Assembly: GCA_963837515.1 (NCBI GenBank)
Contig: CAWINT010000003.1
Location: 315,256 to 379,255 of the forward strand
Length of the DNA stretch: 64,000 nucleotides
Direction: 5' to 3'
Source of the DNA: RYN-230 sp963837515
Lineage (GTDB): Bacteria > Actinomycetota > Actinomycetes > Streptosporangiales > Streptosporangiaceae
The notes under the pieces were generated by a model. That model was not told where the DNA came from and made no database searches. It worked only from the letters and a program-made list of their open reading frames with translations. A program made the translations under genes and the position numbers. Numbering within the stretch: the stretch's first letter is position 1; every line of letters starts with the position of its first letter. Below are positions 8,912-17,144 of this stretch, in pieces.

Positions 8912-9099
8912 GGACAGACTTCAATACGGCACCTGAGGCGACACCCTCAGGGCGTCGCCACTCAAGATCACAAGTTTGACCCTGAGTTGCGGTACCGGGG
9001 AATGGCGCTGTGTGCGGCCAGCCGCTCAACCATTACTCGGCCACGAAACAGGCCGATCCAGCCCGGCGGCATCTGGCCTGACCGGTATCGTGCGGTGCT
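8912..9099. other. Intergenic region before helicase
   Basis: No supported gene or RNA is visible in these bases. The helicase reading frame opens with GTG at 9100. Confidence 0.4.
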
Positions 9100-9378
9100 G
9101 TGCTGGATGGCGAGGCGGTATTCATCCCGGAGGTGATCCCCCGGCGGGGCGTGATCGCTTTCTGGGGCACGGGCTCGGGGCCGGCGAAGGTGGAGTTGGT
9201 CTTCGCTGGTGGCAGGTACGGGATACGCAAGCGGCTGGTCCGGGCGCACCTTGTCCCGGTGGCTGATGCCCTGCCGATGCTGCTGGCCGTTGATCCCGGG
9301 GCCGCCAGCCGGCCTGATACGCCGGTGCGGCGGTCTGTCAGCGTGTGGTCGGCGGCCGCGATCGCCGGGGCCGGCTAG
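9100..9378 (+). pseudogene. N-terminal piece of the SNF2 helicase, frame-shifted off
   Basis: This 92-residue frame starts at GTG 9100 and ends at TAG 9376-9378. Its last residues (SVWSAAAIAGAG) would run directly into LVARGRLLPTV of the overlapping helicase frame if one base were gained or lost near 9350-9375. In SNF2 proteins of this HelZ-like group that segment is continuous, so I treat the two frames as one gene split by a frameshift. A true mutation and an assembly error cannot be told apart here. Confidence 0.6.
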
Positions 9379-11951
9379 TCGCCCGGGGACGGCTGCTGCC
9401 CACTGTCACCGCGGACGGCGCGGACGCGTGGCGGGCCGGGCCGCTGGACCCGGCTGATCTTGCCTGGCTGGCTGAGCTTGGTGCCGCGTTCCCGGCGGCG
9501 GCGCACGCTGTCGCGGTCCCGGGCTCGCGCCCGATGCGGCTGCGCTCGCCGGAATCCCTGATTCGCGCTTTCTGGGATGCGATCGCGGACACGCTGGTGC
9601 GGACCTCGGCGGCGCCTCGCACGGTCCGGTCACCGGCGTTCGCCGCGGCCGGGCCGACCCCGGTCGCGGATCTGGCGGAGTGGCTGGCCGATACCAGCGA
9701 TGGCCTGTCCGCAGGCGCACGCCTGGGCCTTCGGGTCGAGGCCGTCCCGGCGCCATCGCAGCTTGCCGGCCAATGGGAAGACGACGATCCCGGAAGCCCG
9801 GCCGCCGGTGCCGCAGGGCCCGGTACGGGCGAACCTGATGAGGCGGTACCGGCGTTCCGCATGGTTCTGCAGTTGCGGAGCGCCGCGGACCCGAGCCTGA
9901 TCGTGGACGCCGGCGCGCTGTGGGACCAGCCGGAGCGGGTGCTGGCGCGGTTCGGCGCGCAAGCGGACACCGACCTGCTGCTGGCGCTGCGGCGCGGCGC
10001 CGCGGTGTGGCCGCCGCTTGGCCCACTTCTGGAGCAGGCCAGCCCGGCGGCGCTGGAACTGGACGATGACGCGGTGGCCAGCCTGCTCGGCCCGGCGGCC
10101 GAGGAACTGGCCGGGGCCGGCATCGAGGTGCTGTGGCCCGCCAGCCTCGGCGACGGGCTGGAACTGCAGGCCGTCCCCACGCCGTCCCCAGAGCGGCTGA
10201 CCGAGGCCGGGTTCAGCCTGGATGCGCTGCTGGAGTTCCGCTGGCAGCTCACCCTCGGCGGGGAAGCGCTGGACGGCGACGAGATCGCGGAACTCGCGGA
10301 GGCGAAACGGCCGCTGATCCGGCTGCGCGGCCGGTGGGTGACGCTGGACCCGGTGCTGCTGGCGAAGCTGCGGCGGCCGCCGCGCACCCGGATGCGCGCG
10401 ATGGAGGCGCTGGGTGCCGTGCTGGCGGGCAGCGCGGAGATCGATGGCGAGCCGGTCACCGTCGTCGCTGATGGCCCGCTTGCCGATTTTGCCGGCCGGG
10501 TGGCCCGGATGGCGGCGGCACCACCTGAACTGGCGCCACCGCCGGGCCTGGAGGCGGCGCTCCGCCCGTACCAGCAGCGTGGGGTGGCGTGGCTGGCGGC
10601 CATGTGTGACGCGGGACTGGGCGGCTGCCTGGCCGACGACATGGGACTCGGCAAGACGATCCAGGTGATCGCCCTGCACCTGCATCGGCGGGCGGCGAAG
10701 GCCGGGCCGACGCTGGTGGTCTGCCCGGCCTCACTGCTGGGTACCTGGGAGCGGGAGGTGCGCCGGTTCGCACCGGACGTCCCGGTCCGCCGCTACCACG
10801 GCGGCGGGCGGCATCTGCGCGACGTGGCCGCGGACGAGATCGTCCTGGTGACCTACGGCGTGGTGCTGCGGGACTCGGCCGAGCTGGCCGGGATCGGCTG
10901 GGGCCTGGTGGCCGCCGACGAAGCCCAGCACGCCAAGAACCCGCTCTCCCGCACGGCCCGGGAACTGCGCGCGCTGCCGGCGCCCGCCCGGATCGCGCTG
11001 ACCGGCACACCGGTGGAGAACCGGCTGTCGGAGCTGTGGTCGATCCTGGACTGGACCACGCCGGGGCTGCTCGGGCACCTGGAGTCCTTCACCCGCCGGG
11101 TGGCGGTCCCGGTGGAGAGGTACCGCGACGCGGAGGCGACCTCCCGGTTCGCCGCGCTGGTGCGGCCGTTCCTGCTGCGGCGCAAGAAGTCCGACCCGGG
11201 TATCGCGCCCGAGCTGCCGCCCAAGACAGAGACCGACCGGATCGTGCCGCTGACCGCCGAGCAGGTCACGCTGTACGAGGCGGTGGTCCGCGAGACCATG
11301 GAAGCGATCGCCAGCAGCGAGGGGATCGAGCGGGCCGGGCTGGTGTTCAAGCTGCTGACCGCGCTCAAGCAGATCTGCAATCACCCGGCGCAGTACCTGA
11401 AACAGCCCGGGCCGCTGGCTGGCCGGTCCGGCAAGCTGGCCGCCTTCGACGAGCTGGCCGACGTGATCCTGGCCGGCGGCGAGTCGATGCTGGTGTTCAC
11501 CCAGTACACGCAGATGGCGACGCTGCTGCAGCAGCACCTGGACGGCCGCGGTGTCCGCTCGCTGTTCCTGCACGGCGGGGTCCCGGTGCGCCGCCGCGAG
11601 GAAATGGTGGAGCAGTTCCAGGCCGGTCACGCGCCGGTGTTCCTGCTGTCGCTGAAGGCGGGCGGCACCGGCCTGACCCTCACCCGCGCCACTCATGTGC
11701 TGCACTACGACCGCTGGTGGAACCCCGCGGTGGAGGACCAGGCCACCGACCGCGCCTACCGGATCGGGCAGGACCGCCCGGTCCAGGTGCACCGGCTGAT
11801 CGCCGAGGGAACGCTTGAGGACCGCATCGCATCCCTTCTCGATACCAAACGCCAGCTGGCGGACGCTGTCGTCGGCTCCGGGGAAGGCTGGATCGCGGAA
11901 CTGCCCGACGAGGACCTCGCCGAGCTGGTGTCACTGCGAGCCGTGTCATGA
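9345..11951 (+). CDS. SNF2-family DEAD/DEAH helicase (HelZ-like)
   Basis: This 868-residue frame encodes a Swi2/Snf2 ATPase that translocates on double-stranded DNA. The Walker A loop is in DDMGLGKTIQV near residue 430, motif II is ADEAQ near residue 520 and motif VI is in DQATDRAYRIGQ near residue 800. The first 350 residues are the family's variable N-terminal domain, which is truncated by a frameshift (its beginning is at 9100-9378). The gene overlaps the SWIM-domain gene by ATGA. Helicase/SWIM pairs of this type are widespread in actinobacteria and have been proposed, by association, to act in repair or chromatin remodelling; that role is inferred. Confidence 0.85.
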   Translation: MVGGRDRRGRLVARGRLLPTVTADGADAWRAGPLDPADLAWLAELGAAFPAAAHAVAVPGSRPMRLRSPESLIRAFWDAIADTLVRTSAAPRTVRSPAFAAAGPTPVADLAEWLADTSDGLSAGARLGLRVEAVPAPSQLAGQWEDDDPGSPAAGAAGPGTGEPDEAVPAFRMVLQLRSAADPSLIVDAGALWDQPERVLARFGAQADTDLLLALRRGAAVWPPLGPLLEQASPAALELDDDAVASLLGPAAEELAGAGIEVLWPASLGDGLELQAVPTPSPERLTEAGFSLDALLEFRWQLTLGGEALDGDEIAELAEAKRPLIRLRGRWVTLDPVLLAKLRRPPRTRMRAMEALGAVLAGSAEIDGEPVTVVADGPLADFAGRVARMAAAPPELAPPPGLEAALRPYQQRGVAWLAAMCDAGLGGCLADDMGLGKTIQVIALHLHRRAAKAGPTLVVCPASLLGTWEREVRRFAPDVPVRRYHGGGRHLRDVAADEIVLVTYGVVLRDSAELAGIGWGLVAADEAQHAKNPLSRTARELRALPAPARIALTGTPVENRLSELWSILDWTTPGLLGHLESFTRRVAVPVERYRDAEATSRFAALVRPFLLRRKKSDPGIAPELPPKTETDRIVPLTAEQVTLYEAVVRETMEAIASSEGIERAGLVFKLLTALKQICNHPAQYLKQPGPLAGRSGKLAAFDELADVILAGGESMLVFTQYTQMATLLQQHLDGRGVRSLFLHGGVPVRRREEMVEQFQAGHAPVFLLSLKAGGTGLTLTRATHVLHYDRWWNPAVEDQATDRAYRIGQDRPVQVHRLIAEGTLEDRIASLLDTKRQLADAVVGSGEGWIAELPDEDLAELVSLRAVS

Positions 11952-13234
11952 CCAGCGGGGAGAGCGCACTGCCGGGCCAGGGCCACACCTGGTGGGGCCG
12001 GGCGTGGGTGGACGCGCTGGAACAGCGGGCCCGGCTGGACCCCAACCGGCTGCCCCGCGGCCGGGACTACGCCCGGGAAGGGGCGGTCGGTGAGCTGGTC
12101 CTCGCCCCCGGGGAGGCGCGGGCCCAGGTCCAAGGGCGCCGGATGAGCCCGTATGACGTCCGGGTCCGGGTCCGCCGGTTCACCGATGACGAGTGGGACC
12201 AGGTGCTGGACGCGATCTCCGCTCAGCTTGGCCGCGCTGCCGCGATGCTGGACGGTGAACTGCCGCCTCAGGTCGCCGCGGACGTCGCCGCGGCTGGCCT
12301 GGACCTCCTGCCCGGTGCGGGCGAGGTTGGTCCCCGCTGCACCTGCCCCGACGACGCCGACCCGTGCAAGCACTCAGCGGCGGTCTGCTATCTGGTCGCC
12401 GATGCGCTGGACGCGGACCCGTTCACGGTCCTGCTGCTGCGCGGCCGGACCCGGGACGAGGTGCTTGCCGGATTGCGGGCCCGCCGTCGCGGCCTGCCTG
12501 CCACACAGCCCGCCGCCTCAGGCCGAGGCGGCGCCCGGAGCGTGGCCCGGGCACTAGATGGCGCGGCCGCAGGCGGAGTTCCGGATGGGGCCAGCCAGGC
12601 ACCCGCTGATCCGGGCGTGGATGCGCGGACCGCGCTGCTCTCCGGGGCCGCACCAGGCCCGGTCCCCGTGCCGCCGCTGCCGGCCACCCGGCCCGGGCAT
12701 CCGGCGGCGCTCCCGATGGACCCGCCCGCCTGGCGCGCCGGGCTCCGTGATGACCTGCTGTCGCTGGCCGCGGATGCGGCGCGGCGAGCCTGGGAACTGG
12801 CCGTCGGCCTCACCCCCGACGCCGGGTTGTCCCTCGACGCCGACAGCGACCTGGCCCGCCGGGCCGAGAGCGCGCTAGGCACCCCGGCCTTCTCAGCGCT
12901 GGCCGCGAACAGCGGCATCAGCGGGCAGGAACTAGCCCGCCAGGCGCTAGCCTGGCGGCATGGCGCCGCGGTCGGCCTTGAGGTGCTCCGCAGCGAGTGG
13001 GATCCCGGCGCGGATGCAGCCGACGCCGCGGAATTGATGAAGGCAGCTCGTACGGCCCTGCGTGACGCTGCGGGGTCGCCGGCCAGAGTCATCCGCAACC
13101 GGGTCACCGCAGGACGTCTGCAGTTGCGGCTCGGACGTGATCTCCTCTGGTACCCCTATGCGCGCTCCGGCGGCGAGTGGGAACCGGCCGGCCCACCGCA
13201 GCCCGAGCCCGCCAGGGCGGCCGAGACCCTGTAG
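11948..13234 (+). CDS. SWIM zinc-finger protein, helicase partner
   Basis: This 428-residue protein carries a SWIM zinc finger (CTCPDDADPCKHSAAV at about residues 131-146, a CxC...CxH pattern) after an N-terminal domain with TWWGRAWVDALE. SWIM fingers bind DNA or protein. The C-terminal 230 residues are rich in Ala, Gly and Pro with a helical end. Its ATG overlaps the stop of the SNF2 helicase, a conserved pairing, so I infer that the two proteins form a complex. No start problem is evident. Confidence 0.87.
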   Translation: MTSGESALPGQGHTWWGRAWVDALEQRARLDPNRLPRGRDYAREGAVGELVLAPGEARAQVQGRRMSPYDVRVRVRRFTDDEWDQVLDAISAQLGRAAAMLDGELPPQVAADVAAAGLDLLPGAGEVGPRCTCPDDADPCKHSAAVCYLVADALDADPFTVLLLRGRTRDEVLAGLRARRRGLPATQPAASGRGGARSVARALDGAAAGGVPDGASQAPADPGVDARTALLSGAAPGPVPVPPLPATRPGHPAALPMDPPAWRAGLRDDLLSLAADAARRAWELAVGLTPDAGLSLDADSDLARRAESALGTPAFSALAANSGISGQELARQALAWRHGAAVGLEVLRSEWDPGADAADAAELMKAARTALRDAAGSPARVIRNRVTAGRLQLRLGRDLLWYPYARSGGEWEPAGPPQPEPARAAETL

Positions 13235-13358
13235 CTCAGCACGCAACCAGCGAACTCACGACTTTCCCGGTTGCCGCCGCCGGCCTGCGCTCGCACCTGA
13301 ACAGGAGTTTCGATTCTTTCGAATTCAGGATGGGCTGGTGGCGAGCAAGGAGGGCAAC

Positions 13359-13985
13359 GTGACAGCCACGGCCGAGTCCGGGGTGGTCTTCCCCCCCGAG
13401 AACCTGGACGCGCTACTCGATCTTGCCCGCTTCCTGGAACTGCACACCGAGCCGGCCCTCCTGCTCGGCCCCGACGGGGAGCAAGCTCCGCTTCCAGAGG
13501 AGATCTACCGGATCCTGGTCAAGGTCGTCGAGGCCTTGCGCGAGGGAAAAGTGATCACTGTCGTGCCGCAGACCCAGCGGCTCACCACCCAGGAGGCCGC
13601 TGACTTCCTCGGGATCAGCCGGCCAACGCTGGTGAAACTCCTCGATCAAGGACAGATCCCCTACGAGCAGCCGGGTCGGCACCGCCGGATCCTGTTTTCC
13701 GATCTGCTCCGCTACGCGGAGCGGCGACGTGAAGAACGCACCGCGGCCCTGGATCGCATGACAGAAGACACCAGTTCGGCTGGCATCTACGGCGGCCGTC
13801 CCGGCGACTATGCCGCCGCACTGAAGAGGGCCCGCAAGCGCCATACCCGGCAGGACATCCTGACGTGCCTCGGTATGCCGTGGTACTCGACGCGTGTGGG
13901 CTCGTACCAATCGTGCTCGCCGACACCATGCTGCGCATCGCGGAGAAGGGCTTGTACCGGCCGCTCTGGTCAGACCGGATCTTAG
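13359..13985 (+). CDS. Excisionase-type HTH antitoxin
   Basis: This 208-residue protein begins at GTG 13359, preceded by AAGGAGGG at the right spacing. Residues about 75-125 are a MerR/excisionase-like winged helix (RLTTQEAADFLGISRPTLVK then IPYEQPGRHRRILFSDLLRY). The N-terminal 70 residues form a helical region with LARFLELHTEPA. Such proteins are the antitoxins of PIN toxins in actinobacteria. The frame runs 120 bases into the toxin gene, which is longer than I expect; the stop has probably been lost or moved, giving a 40-residue foreign tail. Confidence 0.82.
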   Translation: MTATAESGVVFPPENLDALLDLARFLELHTEPALLLGPDGEQAPLPEEIYRILVKVVEALREGKVITVVPQTQRLTTQEAADFLGISRPTLVKLLDQGQIPYEQPGRHRRILFSDLLRYAERRREERTAALDRMTEDTSSAGIYGGRPGDYAAALKRARKRHTRQDILTCLGMPWYSTRVGSYQSCSPTPCCASRRRACTGRSGQTGS

Positions 13986-14431
13986 CAGAAGCCCAAGCTG
14001 CCATTGAGGAGATCCACCCCGGCGTAGACGTGCAGAAGCGCTTCACCGACATGCGCGAAACCTTCGACGATGCGCTGGTCACGGGATGGGAGGAACTCGA
14101 AGCCGGGATCTTTCTGCCCGACACCGACGACCGGCATGTTGTCGCCGCAGCCATCCGGGCGGGCGCCCAGGCCATCGTGACCGCCAATGTCGGCGACTTT
14201 CCCGGCGAGATGCTCAGCCCATTAGCGCTGGAGGCAGTCCACCCCGATGACTTCCTGCTCGATCAACTCGACCTCAGCCGCCCACCATCCTGCAGGGTCA
14301 TCCGGGAACAGGCAGCTCACACACGCCGCCCCCGCCTAACATCGCAGGATCTCGCTGAACTGCTCAGCAGGGCTGGAGTCCCGAACTTCGCAGATGAGAT
14401 CCGCCGTCTCATGTCCGCGCCATTGCTGTAG
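13865..14431 (+). CDS. PIN-domain toxin
   Basis: This 188-residue protein starts at GTG 13865 and shows a PIN-type ribonuclease pattern: VVLDACGLVPIVLADT with the first aspartate, the helix SDRILAEAQAAIEEI, and the final acidic pair in DTDDRHVVAAAIRAGA followed by IVTANVGDF. The C-terminal 50 residues form an extra helical tail with a DLAELL element. It follows and overlaps the HTH antitoxin. PIN toxins cut RNA, often tRNA, when the antitoxin is lost. Confidence 0.85.
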   Translation: MPRYAVVLDACGLVPIVLADTMLRIAEKGLYRPLWSDRILAEAQAAIEEIHPGVDVQKRFTDMRETFDDALVTGWEELEAGIFLPDTDDRHVVAAAIRAGAQAIVTANVGDFPGEMLSPLALEAVHPDDFLLDQLDLSRPPSCRVIREQAAHTRRPRLTSQDLAELLSRAGVPNFADEIRRLMSAPLL

Positions 14432-14474
14432 CCCACTTCCGGACGCTTCAGGCTGCCCGCTGCCCGCGTACTCG

Positions 14475-14640
14475 TCAACCGCAGTCGTCCTCGCAGAGGA
14501 TCTCCGCCCGCTCGTGCTGGTAGTCGGCATAGCTGGACAGCACCGCGTCGCTGGCCGGGACGGTGCGCGGGAACCGGGACTTGGCCAGCGCCCCGTTTGG
14601 GTTGGCCCGGTGCCGGGCCGACCAGCAGCCGGCGGGCCCA
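14475..14640 (-). pseudogene. Possible site-specific recombinase fragment
   Basis: The minus-strand frame holds ANPNGALAKSRFPRTVPASD followed by AVLSSYADYQHERAEI. This resembles, from memory, the segment around the catalytic-domain start of an actinobacterial tyrosine recombinase group. It ends abruptly and has no partner sequence on either side, so at best it is a short relic. If right, it would be a trace of an integrase inside the tRNA-bounded island. Confidence 0.3.
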
Positions 14641-14918
14641 CCGCGGGCCGCCCGCCAGGCCCGTGCCTGTCCAAGTGCGGCAGACGGTCTCCTGCCGGCA
14701 CCCGGCGAGTCGCGCCATGCCGCAATCACCCCATCGGGCTGCCGCCTGGACCACAGACACCACCGGGCGGGTCGTCATCTGCGGTTCCGCGGACGCTCAG
14801 CACATCCGTTCCCCAGGGTGCCGCATCACCGCGCGCCTCTCCACAGCCCCAGGTCCCCGCACAGCGAGACCAGCGAAACATCCTGGCGCGGGAACACGTG
14901 ACCAGGTTTGCCTAACAT

Positions 14919-14934
14919 ATACCCCTAGGGGTAT
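14919..14934. promoter_or_regulatory. CsoR/CstR-type operator palindrome
   Basis: The 16-base perfect palindrome ATACCCCTAGGGGTAT lies 51 bases before the start of the flavoprotein gene. CsoR-family repressors (copper-sensing CsoR, persulfide-sensing CstR) bind G/C-tract palindromes of this form. Since the gene behind it looks like a sulfide oxidoreductase, persulfide sensing is the more attractive inference. No CsoR-family gene is present in the window, so the regulator would act in trans. Confidence 0.72.
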
Positions 14935-14985
14935 GCTGACTGATGGCTCGATGACGAGCCTGCGGACTGCTGTTGGGGGCGGGTC

Positions 14986-16443
14986 ATGGCGCGTGTAGTG
15001 ATCCTCGGGGCCGGGATTTCGGGGCACACTGCTGCCCTGCATCTGCGGCGGTTGCTCGGCACGGGCCATGAGGTGGTGGTCGTGTCGCCGAATGCGGACT
15101 GGAACTGGATCCCGTCGAACATCTGGGTCGGGGTCGGGCGGATGCCGCCGGAGGCGGTGACGTTCCCGCTGGCGCCGGTGTACCGGCGGCAGGGCATCGA
15201 GTTCCACCAGGCCCGGGCGGTGGCGATCTGGCCGGAAGGCGATAGCCACGATGGGCGGCCAGCCGTGGACATCGTGTCCACCCTCCCGGGCCGGGCGGGC
15301 AAGCAGCAGCGGCTGGGTTACGACTACCTGATCAACGCCACCGGGCCGAAGCTGAACTTCGCCGCCACACCGGGGCTGGGACCGGACGGGAACTCGCTGT
15401 CGGTGTGCACGCCTGGGCACGCGGTGCAGGCGGCGCGGGCGCTGGACGGCGTGATCGAGAAGCTGCGGGCCGGGCAGCGGCAGACCCTGGTGGTCGGGGT
15501 GGGGCACGGCATGTGCACCTGTGAGGGCGCGGCGTTCGAGTACACCTTCAACGTCGAGCACGAGCTGCGCACCCGGGGCCTGCGGGACCTCGCCGACGTG
15601 ATCTACCTGAGCAACGAGTACGAACTGGGTGACTTCGGCGTCGGCGGGATGGTGTTCCGGCAGCAGGGCTTCCTGTCCTCCAGCCAGATCTGGACCGAGT
15701 CGCTATTCCGCGAGCGCGGGGTCAAGGCCATCCTGCGCGCTCACGTCGAGCGTGTCGAGCCGGGCAAGATCTACTACGAGACCCTCGACGGCGCGCGGGA
15801 GGCGCTCGCGTTCGACTTCGCCATGCTGCTGCCGCCGTTCCGGGGCGCGGACCTGAAGGCCTATGACCGTGCCGGGACCGAGATCACCGCGGACCTGTTC
15901 GCGTCCAGCGGCTTCCTGAAGGTCGACGCCGACTACACCCCGAAACCTCGTGAACAGTGGCGCGCCGGGGACTGGCCGCAGACCTACCAGTCCCCCCGGT
16001 ACGCCAGCCTGTTCGGGATCGGGATCGCGTTCGCCCCGCCGCACGCCATCTCCACCCCCCGCACCAGCCCCAACGGCACGGTGATCGCACCCGCTCCCCC
16101 GCGCACCGGGATGCCGTCAGCGGTCATGGGCCGCCAGGTCGCCCGCAGCATCGCGGACATGATCCAGCGGGGCGCCCCCCAGCCGACGCACACCGCATCC
16201 ATGGCGGCCATGGGCGCGGCCTGCATCGCCTCCGCCGGCGCGGGGATCCGCACCGGCACCGCCGCGGCGATGACGATGTACCCCGTCGTCCCGGACTATG
16301 CCCGGTTCCCAGTCCACGGGCGGAGCGTGAAAGACACCTACGGGGAGATCGGGCTGGCCGCGCACTGGATCAAGCACCTGCTCCACTACGTGTTCATCTA
16401 CAAGGCCAAGGCCCGCCCAGGCTGGGCATTCCTGCCCGAATGA
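14986..16443 (+). CDS. FAD-dependent oxidoreductase, sulfide:quinone reductase-like
   Basis: This 485-residue protein has a Rossmann FAD-binding start (VVILGAGISGHTAALHLRR, residues 4-22) and a second glycine motif (VVGVGHGMCTCEG) near residue 167. It resembles sulfide:quinone oxidoreductases of the NDH-2-like fold, which oxidise sulfide at the membrane and pass electrons to quinone. A Cys pair is visible in CTCEG; which cysteines form the redox centre I cannot say. The C-terminus (HWIKHLLHYVFIYKAKARPGW) is amphipathic and could anchor it to the membrane. The start ATG follows a GGGGGCGGG stretch. The upstream palindrome suggests metal or persulfide control. Confidence 0.8.
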   Translation: MARVVILGAGISGHTAALHLRRLLGTGHEVVVVSPNADWNWIPSNIWVGVGRMPPEAVTFPLAPVYRRQGIEFHQARAVAIWPEGDSHDGRPAVDIVSTLPGRAGKQQRLGYDYLINATGPKLNFAATPGLGPDGNSLSVCTPGHAVQAARALDGVIEKLRAGQRQTLVVGVGHGMCTCEGAAFEYTFNVEHELRTRGLRDLADVIYLSNEYELGDFGVGGMVFRQQGFLSSSQIWTESLFRERGVKAILRAHVERVEPGKIYYETLDGAREALAFDFAMLLPPFRGADLKAYDRAGTEITADLFASSGFLKVDADYTPKPREQWRAGDWPQTYQSPRYASLFGIGIAFAPPHAISTPRTSPNGTVIAPAPPRTGMPSAVMGRQVARSIADMIQRGAPQPTHTASMAAMGAACIASAGAGIRTGTAAAMTMYPVVPDYARFPVHGRSVKDTYGEIGLAAHWIKHLLHYVFIYKAKARPGWAFLPE

Positions 16444-16520
16444 GGCGGCACCGCGGGCCGGCCACCCGCCCGCAGCCGCTGCACCGACCCGCTGTCCCGC
16501 GCGAAGCCAGGAGGACTCCC

Positions 16521-16664
16521 ATGGACATCAGCAACGACCGGATCGCGGCCGCACCGCTGCCCACCGCCCGCACCCTGCGCAGGCGCAGTTCGATCCCGCT
16601 GCAGCTATGGCGCTTCGGCCAGATCAACCTGCGGATGCTCCGCATGGTCCGCAAGGCGCACTGA
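16521..16664 (+). CDS. Small basic protein downstream of the flavoprotein
   Basis: This 47-codon gene has a textbook ribosome binding site (AGGAGG, six bases before ATG 16521). The product is basic with an amphipathic C-terminal helix (SIPLQLWRFGQINLRMLRM). It lies 77 bases behind the flavoprotein on the same strand, so it is probably in the same transcription unit. I do not recognise a named family; the helix could contact the membrane or the flavoprotein. Confidence 0.6.
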   Translation: MDISNDRIAAAPLPTARTLRRRSSIPLQLWRFGQINLRMLRMVRKAH

Positions 16665-17144
16665 CCGCTTCCCGGATCGGCCACCGTGAGTATGCAAGGC
16701 CAGGAGGGCGACGGCCATCGGCCGCGGCTGAGGCGGTCTGCCAGGGCGCCCTGAGCAGGGTCTCGCCAGGTCGATGGTGACCCGGGTTCCTGGCGCGGGC
16801 CGATGTGGACGGTGCAGTACGAGGCCACGGCCAGCAGGGCAGCCTGAGTTACCGTACCCGGCCGGGCCCAGGCACCGGGTGATCGGCCACTTCTGCCGGG
16901 GGGCCTGCTGGCTGGTACCCGAGGCAGCCTGGGGGGAGCGGGAACCAGCGCATGGCCTCGAACTCGGGGCTGAGCCCAGTCGGCCCCTCGTCCAGGCGCG
17001 CTGGGCGGTCCGCCAGCAGACTTCGTGCCTGTCGCAGGTAACCAGGGAAAGCATCTTCGCTGGCCTGGGCACGGGTGAGACGGTGCGGTCGGCGCCGCCG
17101 AATCGGGGCGGCCGACGCTGATGTTCTAATCCGCGGATTCTGCG
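16665..17144. other. Intergenic, no gene seen
   Basis: These 480 bases separate the small-protein gene from the convergently placed LAL regulator. A few short frames exist on each strand but none shows a ribosome binding site together with a recognisable domain. Confidence 0.45.
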
